A DNA stretch of 64,000 nt, taken from positions 122,362,001-122,426,000 of the forward strand of contig NC_134137.1 of NCBI RefSeq assembly GCF_033958435.1. The letters run 5' to 3'. Made by a program: the position numbers and the translations under genes. Source of the stretch: Carettochelys insculpta. Taxonomy: Eukaryota > Chordata > Testudines > Carettochelyidae. Positions 22,499-33,392 of this stretch are shown piece after piece. The notes under the pieces were generated by a model, which was given only the letters and a program-made list of their open reading frames with translations, did no database searches and was not told the origin of the DNA. Numbering within the stretch: position 1 is the stretch's first letter; each line of letters starts with the position of its first letter.

Positions 22499-23400
22499 CT
22501 AGAGCGGCAGCGGCCGCCGCGGCACATGGCGGCCCCGGCTTCCCGCGAGCGGCCTGTCAGCAGGAGCCATCAGGGCGGCGGCGGCGGGGAGCGCTGGCGG
22601 CAGCGCGTGAATCACCGCCTCCGGCAGCAGGGGGTGCAGCTCCTCCCGGGCGCCGGGCCCTCCGAGAGCGGGGGCGCGGCCGAGCTCAGGCAGCCGGGCT
22701 GCCGCTGCCCTGCGCGCCCAGCCCCCTGTCGGCGCAGCTCGGTCGTCCCGCGGGTGGATCCAGGGGAGAGAGCAGTCCCGGCAGCATGGAGCCGGAGGAG
22801 GGCACCTGTTTTCCGCGCCCTCCTCCCCGTCGCCTGTGCGCGATCAGCAGCTGGGCTGGGGCCTGACGCATCCAGGGAGCCGGCTTAGCGCCCCCGAGCC
22901 TCGCTGGCAGGCCTGGGGCAGGCCAGGAGCGCAGAGGCAAGAGGCCGAGCAGATCCCCCCGCTCTCCCCAGGGATGACTTCAGCACTGACCGCTGCTGCT
23001 CCTCGCCACGCGGCCCCTCCTCTGCTCCCCGCGGCTGGCTGTAACCCGATCGCCGCAGGACTCTCGCTCTGCCCCCAGCCTTGCAGAGCGGGGCCGCCCC
23101 CTCTTCGCGAGAGAAGGAAGAGCGGCGCGCGGAGGTGCGGCGCGGGGCAGATCCCCCCGGGGAAGAGGAGAATTAACGGGACGGGGCGAGACCGCTTTGC
23201 ACAGGCAGCTCGGGGGGGCATGCTCCGGGCTCCTTCCCCGACCAAGCGGCTCACAGCCGCCCCCCTCCCCTCCAGTGCCCCAGCACGGACACGCTCCCCA
23301 GGAACCCGCTCAGCTCCTCGGCCGGAAACGTACACCGCCTCCTGTCGCTCCCGCTGGCTTTAGTTTTCTGCCCACGCCCTGCGATTAGCGCTGCTCGCTT

Positions 23401-24407
23401 GGCCGAGCCGAGGTCACCAGCAGGCCCAGGGACCCCACCTTCCTGTCGCTGAGAAAGGATGGCCAGAGATCAACAGCCCGGGGGTGTTGCTGCCTAGAAG
23501 GAGGCAGGCTGGAGGGGGCAAGCAAACTGACAGCGTGGCTAGCCACATGCTATTAATGCTCCCTCCGCAGGGAATGTGGTCCAGACTTCCCAGCAGACCA
23601 TCCAGCAGCAACTCACACGTTACAGAACCTTCCCCCCTCGCTTCCCGGCTTCGAGCCCGGGTCAGTCATTCAGGAAACTCTTCAGTTCGGCCCAGATCCA
23701 AAGGCCGCCGCTAATATGTGCTGTAAAAGGGAGCCCATAAATCCAAGCTTCATCTTTACCTACTGCTGCAAAACCTCCCTTCCTGCTTCTCCTCCCATTT
23801 CAGGAGGGAAGCATTGCTGTCTCCTATCTGACCCCAGCCCCAGGACACCGTCAGAACAACGGAAATACGCACCCGGAGCAACCGGAGATGCTGGAGAAGT
23901 TTGCAGAAGTTTGTTCAAACTGTGCATGACAAATATATTGCTGGAAGTAGGTTTCCCCTTAGTGGACAGTCTCGGACATAGCACCTATTGTTGTGGTGCT
24001 AGAAAGGTATGGGTGGGGGGGTGGTTCCTTGGATAAATTGAAAATCTAATTTAATATTTACTAAAATGTAATACTAATGAAATCCCTCAGCTAGACAGAT
24101 TGCAGAACTACTGCCGTTTGTCATTGGGCCACTGCCGGTGTGATTCAGTAGTTCTTTGTTTAGGACACCGTCTGGGAGATGGAGGATTCCAAGGCCAGTG
24201 CCCCTTCTCCAAACTCCCCTTTCTTAGTTAGCCAGAGTCCAAGAACTTTTACGGATGAGACTAAGGGAGTCCCACAACATCATATCTATAGCCCAGTGGT
24301 TAGAGCATCTCTTGAAAGAGGAGAGACCCCTGTTGAAATTACCTCCACCCTTCTGGCAGAGAGGGGCACTGAAGCAGGGTTTCCCACATCCCAGGTGAGT
24401 CTTCTAA
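23401..24407. other. Upstream flank of SH3RF3; tRNA-derived SINE-like fragment
   Basis: Sequence composition drops from island to genomic average here. At about 24290-24400 the words AGCCCAGTGGTTAGAGCATC and GAGACCCCTGTTGAAATT resemble the A-box and B-box region of a tRNA-derived SINE. No tRNA gene or host exon is recognised. Confidence 0.4.
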
Positions 24408-24685
24408 GGGTATGTCTACACTATTCAGCTTTTTGCAGCAAGGCTGTGTCAACACAGCCCCATCCCTAAAAGTGTGTGTGTGAACATTGTTGTCACTTTT
24501 GCCCACAAAATACTTCCCACCCCAGCAAGGAGGGGTTCACTTTGATAGCATCAGAATGCTCTTGCTAACAAAGCAGCATTCACGCTTCCGCTTGCCCTGG
24601 CAAAACTTTGTTGTTTCTGGCAGGGGTGTTGAGCACTCATGAATGACAAAAATATTGTTGATCAAGTGCAAGGGTAGACATACCC
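24408..24685. mobile_element. Harbinger-type MITE (GGGTATGTCTACACT ends)
   Basis: The left end GGGTATGTCTACACT and right end AGGGTAGACATACCC are inverted repeats, and TAA lies directly outside both ends, consistent with a 3-bp target duplication. The 278-bp interior is noncoding. Confidence 0.75.
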
Positions 24686-24747
24686 TAATAATTGGGCTAT
24701 ATGTTATAAAATGGGCTCTGGGTTCTCAATGAGACTCAATCTAATAG

Positions 24748-24857
24748 AACAAAAAGCAGTCAAGTAGCTAAACTATTTTGCTAGTCTTTAAAGTGCTACT
24801 TGACTGCTTTTTGTTTTGATAGTGTATAGACTAGCACGGCTTCCTCTCTGTTACTAT
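24748..24857 (-). mobile_element. Minimal Penelope-tail hairpin with 12-bp target duplication
   Basis: TCAATCTAATAG occurs on both sides (24736-24747 and 24858-24869). Inside, AAAAAGCAGTCAAGTAGC is followed, after a very short loop, by the full tail in reverse (TAGTCTTTAAAGTGCTACTT, then GACTGC). It ends in TGTATAGACTAGCACGGCTT. The hammerhead-like core is absent from this copy. Confidence 0.8.
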
Positions 24858-24869
24858 TCAATCTAATAG

Positions 24870-25485
24870 GTAGCCTCTGAGCTCACCTACCAGATCAGGC
24901 CTCTTGTGACATGGTGACTAAATGCCTGTCTGGTTTGTGAATGGCTCAAAGGCTTGGGCAGGAGATAGATGTCCAGATGACTAGAGTGAGGCAACAATAC
25001 TTACAGACAAAGGCAGAAACATAGGCCCCTAGGAACATATTATTCTGAAAAATACAGGTAGCAAGTGAGTTCAGGTACCTGCACAGCTTGGCTGGAGTTT
25101 TGTGCACCCATGGTGCAGCCAAAACTTGGATTTACAGTAAAGGCATTAGTGTCTCTGCTAATAATTCCTGAGGTACAATTTCCTTCTCAGCAGGCAAGAC
25201 TTCTGTACTAACCCAGTAAATCATATACTGCTAGTGGTCACTGCTTTGTCTCTTACACTTCAAATAAAAAGGAATATGTTGTATGCTGCACTTTGTTGCT
25301 CACAACCAGATGAAAATCATAAAAATCTACAAATAGTGAGGAACATCTGTTCCCCTATTAGTTCCCCTCTCACATAAACTGACCTTCATGGATTCCGAAG
25401 CTTGTATTCCTGCTACTCAGGCCATGGGGAAGAGCAGCAGATAGCCCTTCTCTACATCTTCTGTCTGAAGTGCCAGATGGTACTG
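24870..25485. other. Intergenic, unassigned
   Basis: No element or gene is recognised. Confidence 0.4.
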
Positions 25486-25496
25486 AACAAATAGAA

Positions 25497-25693
25497 GTCA
25501 TGTGACACCTTATAGACTAACAGATATTTTGGAACATAAGCTTTCATGGGCAAAGACCCTCTTCATCAGATGCATCTGGTGAAGCAGGTCTTTGCCCACG
25601 AAAGCTTATGCTCCAAATATCTGTTAGTCTATAAGGTGCCACAGGATTTCTTGCTGTTTCCAAAGATACTAACACGTCTACCTCTCTGATACT
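25497..25693. mobile_element. Penelope-type tail hairpin (subfamily B) with 11-bp target duplication
   Basis: TGAACAAATAG flanks both sides (25486-25496 and 25694-25704). The arms read CACCTTATAGACTAACAGAT and ATCTGTTAGTCTATAAGGTG, with CATAAGCTTTCATGGGCAAA and TTTGCCCACGAAAGCTTATG nearer the centre. A hammerhead-like CTGGTGA, stem, GAAA core lies at 25576-25603. It ends in CACGTCTACCTCTCTGATAC. Confidence 0.8.
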
Positions 25694-26004
25694 TGAACAA
25701 ATAGAGCAATGCATGAAAAGCATCCTGCAACTGGAAGTACAAGGTGGCAGGCTTCTGCTCAAGACAAGTGCTCAGTCACACACAGAGCCCCCAGCAGGGA
25801 CAAAAGAATGAAGCGCTGATTGAATTTCAACATATCTAATCATCAGCCTTGCAGGGTGCTTTAACTGCACTGGCCTCTGGACAAGCTGGCTGCAGCTCCA
25901 GACCTGTTACCACCCCTGTGGTTAAGGCAGCCACAGCCACCGAAAAGAATTAACAGAGCACTGGGAACCGTTAGGAAAGGTTAATAATAAAGGATAATAA
26001 GACA

Positions 26005-26575
26005 GATATCATACATTTACACAGTAGCACAATGATATTATGCCTACCTTTTGAATTCTTCATGCAGTTCTGGTTAACCCACCTGGCAAAAGATATAGTA
26101 GAATTTGAAAAAGTAGAGCAACAAAATGATTACAGTTACAGAACTGCAGCCATACAAATAGAGATTTAAAAGACTGGGACCTTTCAGTTTAGAAAATAGA
26201 TGACCAATGAGGGATATGATAGAGGTCTATACAATCGGGAAGGGTGTAGAGCTAGTGAGCCGGGAAGTATTATTTACCCTTTCTCATAACACAAGAACCA
26301 GGAGTAAGCCAATGTAATTAACAGACAGCAGCCTGACCTGGGCTTATTAGGCAGCTGTGCAGCTGCAAAAATTGGAAGGGAATTTAGGATACAACCTTAT
26401 GCTTGGGGTGTCCCTACACCTCTTTCAGAGGCTGGGATTAAATGGTAGGGGATGGCTCACACAATTGTCATCCTGTTCTGTGTATTCCCTCTGAAGCGTC
26501 TGATGCAAGCCACTTTTGGAAGACAGAATACTGATCTAGATAGACCTCTGCTCTAACCTAGTATTCTTAGCACTA
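26005..26575 (+). mobile_element. CR1 LINE 3' fragment, sense orientation
   Basis: The plus strand contains CATGCAGTTCTGGTTAACCC, GTAGAGCAACAAAATGATTA, TTTCAGTTTAGAAAATAGAT and GGGATATGATAGAGGTCTAT. These are diagnostic blocks of the CR1 reverse-transcriptase C-terminus and its 3' UTR. The 3' end (CTGATCTAGATAGACCTCTG) matches the turtle CR1 terminus. The copy is old, with a diverged or replaced segment around 26320-26440. No open frame remains. Confidence 0.75.
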
Positions 26576-28130
26576 AAATCCCTTCATCCTTCTAGCTACA
26601 TGCTGGGTGCAACACAGCAACTGTTTAACAGGGAAGGTGTGGAAAATGTTCAAAATGTGCCACTCTGCTTTTTCAATTCGTGTAAAATGCACCTCTTTTT
26701 ATTAACCCTGTTAATTGCTTAATTAGTTTTCAAATATTTACTTAACACCTGGAGGTTGAAGGCAGATGTTGTGGCAGCTGAGAATGGGAATTAATCATAA
26801 GTAAACACAATTTTTTGGTAGTGTAAAAATTACTGTATCTCCCTATTTCTTTCTTCAGTGTATTTTCCTCAATCTTTTGTGTGCTCAATATTTTTTCTAT
26901 TTTTAAAACGACTTTTACTTTTATTTCTCTCTAACTTCATTATATTCTTGAAGTCTCTGTTGCTCATACACCTCCCTTCATCCCCAATGTTTTCTTACTC
27001 TTACACATCTCTGTGATCCTTCCGGCCTGATCCAGGGCAGTACCTAAAACAAGGGTTGAACTTTCAACATGTCCGCATTCCCTAAATCGTTCGTGCTTAA
27101 AATGTGTTTTGCTATGAAGGTCTTCTCTTCTAAATTCATAGACCTCCACTTTCTCTAATTTCTCACTGTCACTGTTTTCCCTTTAATTCTCCCCTTTCTT
27201 GCATTTTCCTTGTCCTGGTTCTAGTTCCCAGCTCTCAGTTCACCCGAGTTCAGTTTTCTATTCCTCCTCCTCCTCTGTGCCTCTTCAATTCTGCCTCGAA
27301 GCTTCCATCTCTCACCAATCCTTGCTTCTCTCCTGTGATTTAAAAAATCTGTCCCCCCCTGCAAGGCCTCTTGGAGCTTTACAACAGCTCTTACTCCCAT
27401 GTCCTATTATTGTAGCAATCAGCAGATTTAAAGAGAGTCCTCTCCTTCCAAAGTGATCCAAATGCCCCCAACCAGCTGGCATTTCCAATGCCCTGCACCA
27501 GTTTCTAGTGGCAGAAGACCCCAAACCCATGCTCAATATTGGGTTCCAGCCCAGGGACTCTGTTATGCAGCCAGTAACCGTACAGTCTTAACCCTTGCTC
27601 CTATTTCTCTCCTCAATGAGGTTTTAATTTTACATACTAGCAATCCTTCTCTCTTTTGATTTAGATGAGCCCATCTTTCCAGGTTCCCTCTTTTCCAAGA
27701 GATTCCCCAGTTACCAATAAATCCCTCCTCCGAACACTGAGATTGCAATTCTGCCATGACATCCTGGACTTTAATCCCTTACCTAAATTTGGCCTCAAGG
27801 AATTTTTTTCCGAAATTTTTGGCGGACATTGATACCTACAAATACTACAACCACCAGTTTCACTCCAGCCTTGCACAAAAGTTTATCTAAATGCCTCAAA
27901 GAGGTGCACAGATTTCACATTTGGCAGGCAATTCACCGTGTAGTTCTCTCAACCATCACAAACAACTATGTATATTTTTTCTAATAATCATATCCACCAA
28001 TAGTGTTGATTTCTGCCTCCTAATGAAAGAGTCCCTTACCCAAGAGGGGGTATCTTGAAGAGGTCATGACATCCTCTGGAATATTAAATTTGAAATTACT
28101 TTGAGATTAAAGGTGTTTCATAAAGGCAAA
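26576..28130. other. Intergenic, no recognised element
   Basis: AT-rich DNA with a pyrimidine-rich block at about 27180-27400 (CTTCTCTCCTGTG and similar). Several short open frames overlap on both strands, none with domain similarity. Confidence 0.4.
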
Positions 28131-28465
28131 TACAGTAATCTCCCAGTGTGCGCAGTTCTGATTTGTGCTTAACTCGCATCAACATGAGATAGGTGGAAAT
28201 TGAAAGTGCTCCAGCCCTTGGCTCCCCCATCTGGGAGAAGCAGGGGAGAAGCTGGTGTTGGTCAGTTTCCTGGCTTCTGCCAGCGGAGGGGATCCAGGAG
28301 CCAGACTGCCAGTTGGCCCCAGTTCCCTGCCACTCTCTGGAGCCAGGACACTGACCGGGACTGGTGCCCTCGTCAGTTTCCTGGCTCACCTGTGTTACAT
28401 GGGAGATTTGATTTACACAGCAGTTGTGAGAATGCAACCCCTGCATAAGTCAGGGGTCTACTGTA
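28131..28465. mobile_element. MITE with TACAGTA/TACTGTA ends
   Basis: The left TACAGTAATCTCCCAGTGTG and right AAGTCAGGGGTCTACTGTA are inverted-type ends around a GC-rich interior. This resembles a turtle DNA-transposon repeat I know by its 'ACAGTA...' start. The open frames inside are mutually overlapping and not genes. Confidence 0.55.
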
Positions 28466-29286
28466 CTATTCTAAGGAAGATAAACAGAAGTTTTAGGATG
28501 CTTTGGTTTGCAGTTGTGTATAAAGAAGAACCATCAGTTCAATAGGACAGTACATGTAATGCATCAGGTATTCTAGTGTTTTGATTCTTAAAAAATGCTG
28601 ATTCTGTTTTCATGGAACTTGTTTTTTATGATCCTTTTTTGATATTGAATTCAAAGTAGGAAAAACTGCTGGCTTTCACTTTGCACATTTGGAGATTTAT
28701 TTATTTTTATACACACACATACACATATATTAGATATAGATATATAGATGGAGAGGGGAAATGAGCTTTTAGCTTTGCCCTCATCCATTTAATGATGCTA
28801 TTAGAGCCAGCCAACTTGTTTCCAGTCTTTTGCTAACTGCCACTCAGATTGTGTATGATTAAACATAAATTACTCTCACATTTTGCCCTTGTTCTTGCTC
28901 TGCTTGTAAGGGCCAGTGACGAAGTAACTATTCTTATCAGTTTTACTACCCAGCAATGATTAATGAGTGAAAAATGTTTGCACAGCACTTCAAAAACCAT
29001 GAAGTGCTATAAAAATGCAAAGCACTGTTACTATTTTTGAAATAATCAATGTAATTAAACATGCAGCATAGTCAACGGCTCATTAAAAAACTATTCTTAT
29101 TCTTGCATTTCCTGTGTGTGGTTTCAGATAATCACTGGTCTGCACTTACATTATCTATCTTATTTACATTGAGATATAAATCAATTGCAAAGGGCAATTT
29201 TGCAACTGAATCGCATTAATATTTAGGACAATTCAGAACTAATCTGTCCACACACTTTCCCCTCTACTCATGTCATTGTAGTAGTT
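28466..29286. other. Intergenic, simple repeats only
   Basis: A TA/CA-rich simple tract (TACACACACATACACATATA) lies near 28710. Nothing else is recognised. Confidence 0.4.
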
Positions 29287-29537
29287 CAGGGATTCTCAAA
29301 CTTCACTGCATCACACTCCCCTGCTGACAACAAAAATTGGTAATGACCTCAAGGTGGGGATCAAACTTAGCCTGCCCAAACCCTGCCCTTTGGATAGGGG
29401 AGCCAATGTCAAAGCCCAAAAACTACTACCCCAGGCAGGAAGGAAGGCAAAGCTGATGCCCTAGGGCAGGCGGGGGCAAGATAAACCAAAACCAAATGGG
29501 AAGAAGCGACTTTTGAAGTCCGGGGGTCCTCTCAAAA
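29287..29537. mobile_element. hAT-like element, left end only
   Basis: GGGATTCTCAAACTTCACTG and CTGACAACAAAAATTGGTAA match the 5' end of a common reptile hAT-like repeat. The right half is missing because a MITE and a CR1 follow directly. Confidence 0.55.
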
Positions 29538-29710
29538 GGCCCCCGTCTACACCAGCAGCATGCGTTTCAAAAGCAGCACTTTCGAAAAGCACACGGCCAC
29601 CATTATGCTAATGAGGCACTGCATATGCATAGCAGTGACTCATTAGCATCTGCTGAAGTGGCTCATTAGCATCCCCCTTTTGAAAGGGGGGTGCTAGTGT
29701 AGCCATGGCC
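29538..29710. mobile_element. Short MITE (GGCCCCCGTCTACACCAGC)
   Basis: The ends GGCCCCCGTCTACACCAGC and GTGCTAGTGTAGCCATGGCC are inverted repeats. The interior has TTATGCTAATGAGGCACTGC and CTCATTAGCAT words, which are shared with the MITE at 56978-57139. Confidence 0.7.
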
Positions 29711-30055
29711 AAGTGATCCGTCCCTTGTCACTCATTTCCAGCTTCTGAAAAACAGAGGCTAGGGACACCATTCCTACCTATCCTAGCTAATAGGCATTGA
29801 TGGACCTAACCTCCATTAATTTATCTAATTCTTTTTTAACCTGTTAAAGTCCCGGTCTTCACAAAATCCTCTGGCAAGGAGTTCCAGAGGTGATTGCGGT
29901 CCATGAAGAAATACTTTCTTTTGTTTGTTTTAAACCTGCTACCTATTAATTTCATTTGGTGATCCCTATTTCTTCTGTTATGAGAAGGAATAAATAAATT
30001 CTCCACCCCACTCATGATTTTTTACTTATTTACTTTCTCCACCCCACTCAGGATT

Positions 30056-30270
30056 TTATAGAGCTCTGTCATATCCCCTTAGTCGCCTCTTTTCTAAGGT
30101 GAAGAGTCCTGGTCCTTCTAATATATCCTTATGTGGCAGCCATTCCAGATCTCTCATAATTTTTGTTGCCCTTTTCTGAATGTTTTTCAACGCCAAGATA
30201 TCTTTTTTGAGGTGAGTTGACCACCTCTGTGCACAGTACTCAAGATGTGGGCATGCTGTGAGTTTATGTA
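30056..30270 (-). pseudogene. CR1 reverse-transcriptase ORF2 C-terminal fragment
   Basis: The minus-strand translation reads PHLEYCAQRWSTHLKKDI, then LALKNIQKRATKIM and GLFTLEKRRLRG. This is the conserved C-terminal signature of CR1 ORF2 (consensus PHLEYCVQFW, LERVQRRATK, LFSLEKRRLRGD). ORF2 encodes the endonuclease and reverse transcriptase for target-primed reverse transcription. Only this tail stays open, and the upstream end runs into the nested insert at 30293, so the piece is non-functional. Confidence 0.85.
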
Positions 30271-30292
30271 GAGGTAATAAGATATTCTTTTG

Positions 30293-30535
30293 CAGTGCTT
30301 TTTTTGTGATAGTATGCACAAGTACACTGTATCGTCACCATTTTTCAGAGTGGGGCCAGGAGCGGGAGCCCCTGCTGGCCCCACAGGTCTCGGAGTCGGA
30401 GCCAGGAGTCTGCCATGGGGCTGGAAGGCAGAGCCCCCAGACCTCCTCCGGCAGCCCTAGCTAAAGGAACCCGGGGGAGGGAAGAGGTAAGGAGCTGTAT
30501 TGGCTCATCTTTTTTTTACAAAAAAAAGCAGTGTA
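30293..30535. mobile_element. Short DNA element nested in CR1
   Basis: The ends CAGTGCTTTTTTTGTG and ACAAAAAAAAGCAGTG are inverted repeats around a GC-rich interior, cutting the CR1 sequence between GATATTCTTTTG and CTATCTTATCCTC. This is probably a hAT-like non-autonomous element. Confidence 0.65.
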
Positions 30536-31037
30536 CTATCTTATCCTCTATCCCTTTTTAAATGGTTCCGTACATTCTATTGCTTTTTTGACTGGTGCTG
30601 CACACTGAGTGGTTCTTGTCAGAAAGCTATGCACATTGACTCCAAGATCTCTATCTTGAGCGGTAATAGCTAATTTAGTCCCCAATGTTTTGTATATATT
30701 TGGGGTTATGTTTTCCAAAAATGCATTACTTTGCATCTATCAACATTAAAATTCATCTGCCCTTTTGTTGCTCAGTCACCTAATTTTGTGAGATCCTTTT
30801 GATGCTTTTTACAGTCTACTTTGGACTTCATCTTGAGGTGTGCATCATCTGCAAATTTTGCCACTTCACCCTTTCTCCAGATTGTTTGTGAATATGTTAA
30901 ATAGAATAGGTCCCGTTATGTTCCCCCACCGCCTCGGGACACAACTAGTTACCACCTCCCTTCTGAAACCTGTCCATTTATTCCTGCCCTTTGTTTCATT
31001 TCTTTTAACCTGTTATCGATACATGAGAGGACCTTCT

Positions 31038-31419
31038 GGCTACGTCTTCACGAGAGGCTTTTTCTGGCAAAACAGGGCTTGTGTCAGGAAAAGCCATGGA
31101 GCCTCTATATGCAAAATGTGCTTTGTCAACAGTTTGTCGACAAAACCCAGTACATCCGTCAGCAGCGTTATACCTCTCCCTGTTCAGGTATAACACCTCT
31201 CTCAACAGTGTTCTGTCTACAAACCAGCTTTGTAGATGTTCCAGGGCCCTTTTGTCAACAGACAGGGCTTCTGGTTCACCAGGCTGCTCTCATTCAACAC
31301 AGCGGATTGCTCTTTCCATCTGCTTGTATGTGTAGCCACAGTCTGTCAACAGAAGTTTTGCTGGGAAACCCTTCCAACAGTGATTTCTGTTGACAGGGGC
31401 TTATTGTTTAGATGTAGCC
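31038..31419. mobile_element. Harbinger-type MITE nested in CR1
   Basis: The ends GGCTACGTCTTCACGAGAGG and TTATTGTTTAGATGTAGCC are inverted repeats. Interior GTCAACAG and CTGTTGAC words link it to the 9736-10871 family. It interrupts CR1 between GAGAGGACCTTCT and TCCATCTTATCTCATGACAG. Confidence 0.7.
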
Positions 31420-32157
31420 TCCATCTTATCTCATGACAGCATACTTTACTTAAGAGACTTTAGTGAGGGACTTTGTCAAAGGTTTCCTGGAAATCTAAGG
31501 ATACTAGATCTACTGGATTCCTCCCTTGTCCCCATGCTGGTTGACTCCCCTCAACGAATTCTAATAGATTAGTGAGGCATGATTTCCCTTTACAGAAACC
31601 ATGTTGACTTTTCCCCAACAAATTATATTCATTCATGTGTCTGACAATTCTGTTCTTAACTATATTTTCAACTAATTTGCCTGGTACTGATGTTCGACTT
31701 ACCTGTAATTTCCAGGATCACCTCTAGAGTCCCTTTTAAAGATCTGCAACAGCTTTTTAGATCTTTTCTTAGGAAAAGAATGTGATAGCAAACAATCTTA
31801 ATTTTAAAATATTGCTTGAAGGTCACATCAGGAAATTTTAGATTTTTTCCATGGTTAGTAGTTGCTAAGGTCTTTCTGATCAAAAGAGATGTGTAGTTTT
31901 ACAGTAAATATTATATTATGCTCTCGTGTTTGGATCAGGATCAACAATGACTTTGATTCCCAAACATTTCAGAAATTAAACATTATTTTACAATGCACAA
32001 ATAAAAAAATGTACTTTAAGTCAAAATAGACTTATTTCAGACTAAGAAAAAGAGCAACCACTTTCAACATCTCTGTTGGAGATGAGCTACATCCATTCTG
32101 ATTCTATTAGAACTGATGCCACACTCCCAACTCTATATGCCTGTTTTTTCATTAAGC

Positions 32158-32255
32158 ATCTGAGGAGGTGAGTTGTATCTCATGCAAGCGTATGCCCTAA
32201 TGCCTCAATAAATTTGTTAGCCTTTAAAGTGCCACCAGACTTTTTGTTTTTGCCA
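32158..32255 (+). repeat. Old Penelope-tail fragment
   Basis: CTGAGGAGGTGAGTTGTATC, CAAGCGTATGCCCTAATGCC and TTGTTAGCCTTTAAAGTGCC follow the layout of the tail family (stem, AAGCTTATGC, TTAGTCTTTAAAGTGCC), but the copy is diverged. Confidence 0.55.
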
Positions 32256-32779
32256 AAATAAACGTTTGCCAGAGAACAGTGCTGTTGCCATTCCTGTAAT
32301 GGAGTGTAAAAATTCAGTGAACAAAATGGCTGCTGTATTTGCTGATGGACATTGTTCTTAGAAATATAAAGAAGAAATGCACAGAAAAGACTTCAAACAT
32401 TCAGGCAATAATCACTGTAGTCAAAAATGTAATTCAGTAGGCATTCTTAATAGTCAAATATAAGTCAATCAACATCGCAGTTCAGAATTAGCTAAAATAA
32501 CTTAAAATAGCTTTTACTAGAAGATAATCTGGGCTCAGCGCTGATAGTGAGTTCAGGGGATGGATGTTGGGGGTGCACATGACCCCCTCTCCGTATGTTG
32601 CTTATGCCATAGACCCTGAAGATGTGCGGATCACCAGCAGGAGTAGTAGAGTAGGAAATAGCCCGGGGAGGGGAGAGGGGATTAGCTTACTCTCAGGCCA
32701 CGCCACTCCAGGGGATGGGGGGGACTTCCTTGCACTCACTGGAAGCAGTGTGGTGCTTTCACAGGAAGAGGCAGGTGTT
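32256..32779. other. Intergenic, unassigned
   Basis: No element or gene is recognised. Confidence 0.35.
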
Positions 32780-33392
32780 ACCTGCAATTGGGGCAGCAAC
32801 TGAGCTTAGGGAGGACTAATGACCCACCAGAGTTTGGCAGAAAGCGGGTTGTTTATTACCCTGATAAGTAAGCTCGAGAAAGAGGGGGAAGGAGGCCACA
32901 TTCACCCTCCCACACTCACGCTCCCAGGCCAGGCACAGCATGGGAGATGTCAGGATTCTGGAAGGTCAGTTTCCCACAGCCCCACGATGGACAGTGCAAT
33001 GGAGACAAGTCTTCCTGAGGCACGATGGAACGCAACGCAGAGGACCACTGGCCAGGCAGCCCAAGCAAAGGGCCTTCCCGGGAGGTGCAATCTTGTGAGT
33101 GTGCTCCCCGAGCATCTGGCTCCTTGCCCTTTTGAGCACCTGCTCCCTCTGGTCTGTGGCTAGAGGTGACTTGGCCTTGTCTGACTGGTCAAACCCCACC
33201 TCAGGCAGTGCCCATGCACGAGGCATGTGACTGTGGCCTGATCAGGGCCCCAGATGCTTTGTCTACCCGGGAGCTGCTCAGACAGGCCAGTCATCTCAAC
33301 ACACATTCCAGGAAGGAGTGGGAGGGAAAGCCATCTCACAGGGATTCACTGAGACAGGCAGGGGGAGGTATAACAGGCCTTTTAGTCATACA
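32780..33392 (-). repeat. Possible LTR-like repeat, minus strand
   Basis: Read on the minus strand, this GC-rich block has a TATA-like word (TGTTATACC near 33375) upstream and an AATAAA (GGGTAATAAAC near 32860) downstream. It begins with TG at 33392. That arrangement suggests a solo LTR of an old retroelement. The 3' boundary and target duplication are not identified, so an unrelated GC-rich repeat is equally possible. No viral genes are present. Confidence 0.25.

Larger units (their letters stand above)
21600..23400. promoter_or_regulatory. CpG island and presumptive SH3RF3 promoter with 5' UTR
   Basis: About 1.8 kb of very GC-rich, CpG-dense sequence covers SH3RF3 exon 1 and extends about 900 bp upstream, in sharp contrast to the AT-rich DNA on both sides. 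GC-box-like GGGCGG motifs lie near 22572 and no TATA box is evident. This is the usual architecture of a dispersed CpG-island promoter. The 5' UTR begins at 22499, but its upstream end cannot be set from sequence. Long open frames on both strands here are composition artefacts. Such islands often fire in both directions, so a divergent noncoding transcript toward higher coordinates is possible but not shown. Confidence 0.8.
29711..31740 (-). mobile_element. CR1 LINE copy, antisense, with two nested inserts
   Basis: The plus strand shows antisense CR1 text from AGTGATCCGTCCCTTGTCAC through CCATTGATGGACC-like 3' UTR into the reverse-transcriptase region (ATTTCATTTGGTGATCCC, CATTACTTTGCATCTATCAA, ATGTTGACTTTTCCCCAACA). 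It ends near CAGGATCACCTCTAGAGTCC. Two later insertions interrupt it: 30293-30535 and 31038-31419. The coding frame is broken by stops and frameshifts. Confidence 0.85.

Noticed and set aside
22526..23363. Long plus-strand and minus-strand open frames upstream of SH3RF3
   Set aside because: They overlap one another on both strands, are Arg/Ala/Pro/Gly-rich as expected from CpG-island composition, and show no domain.
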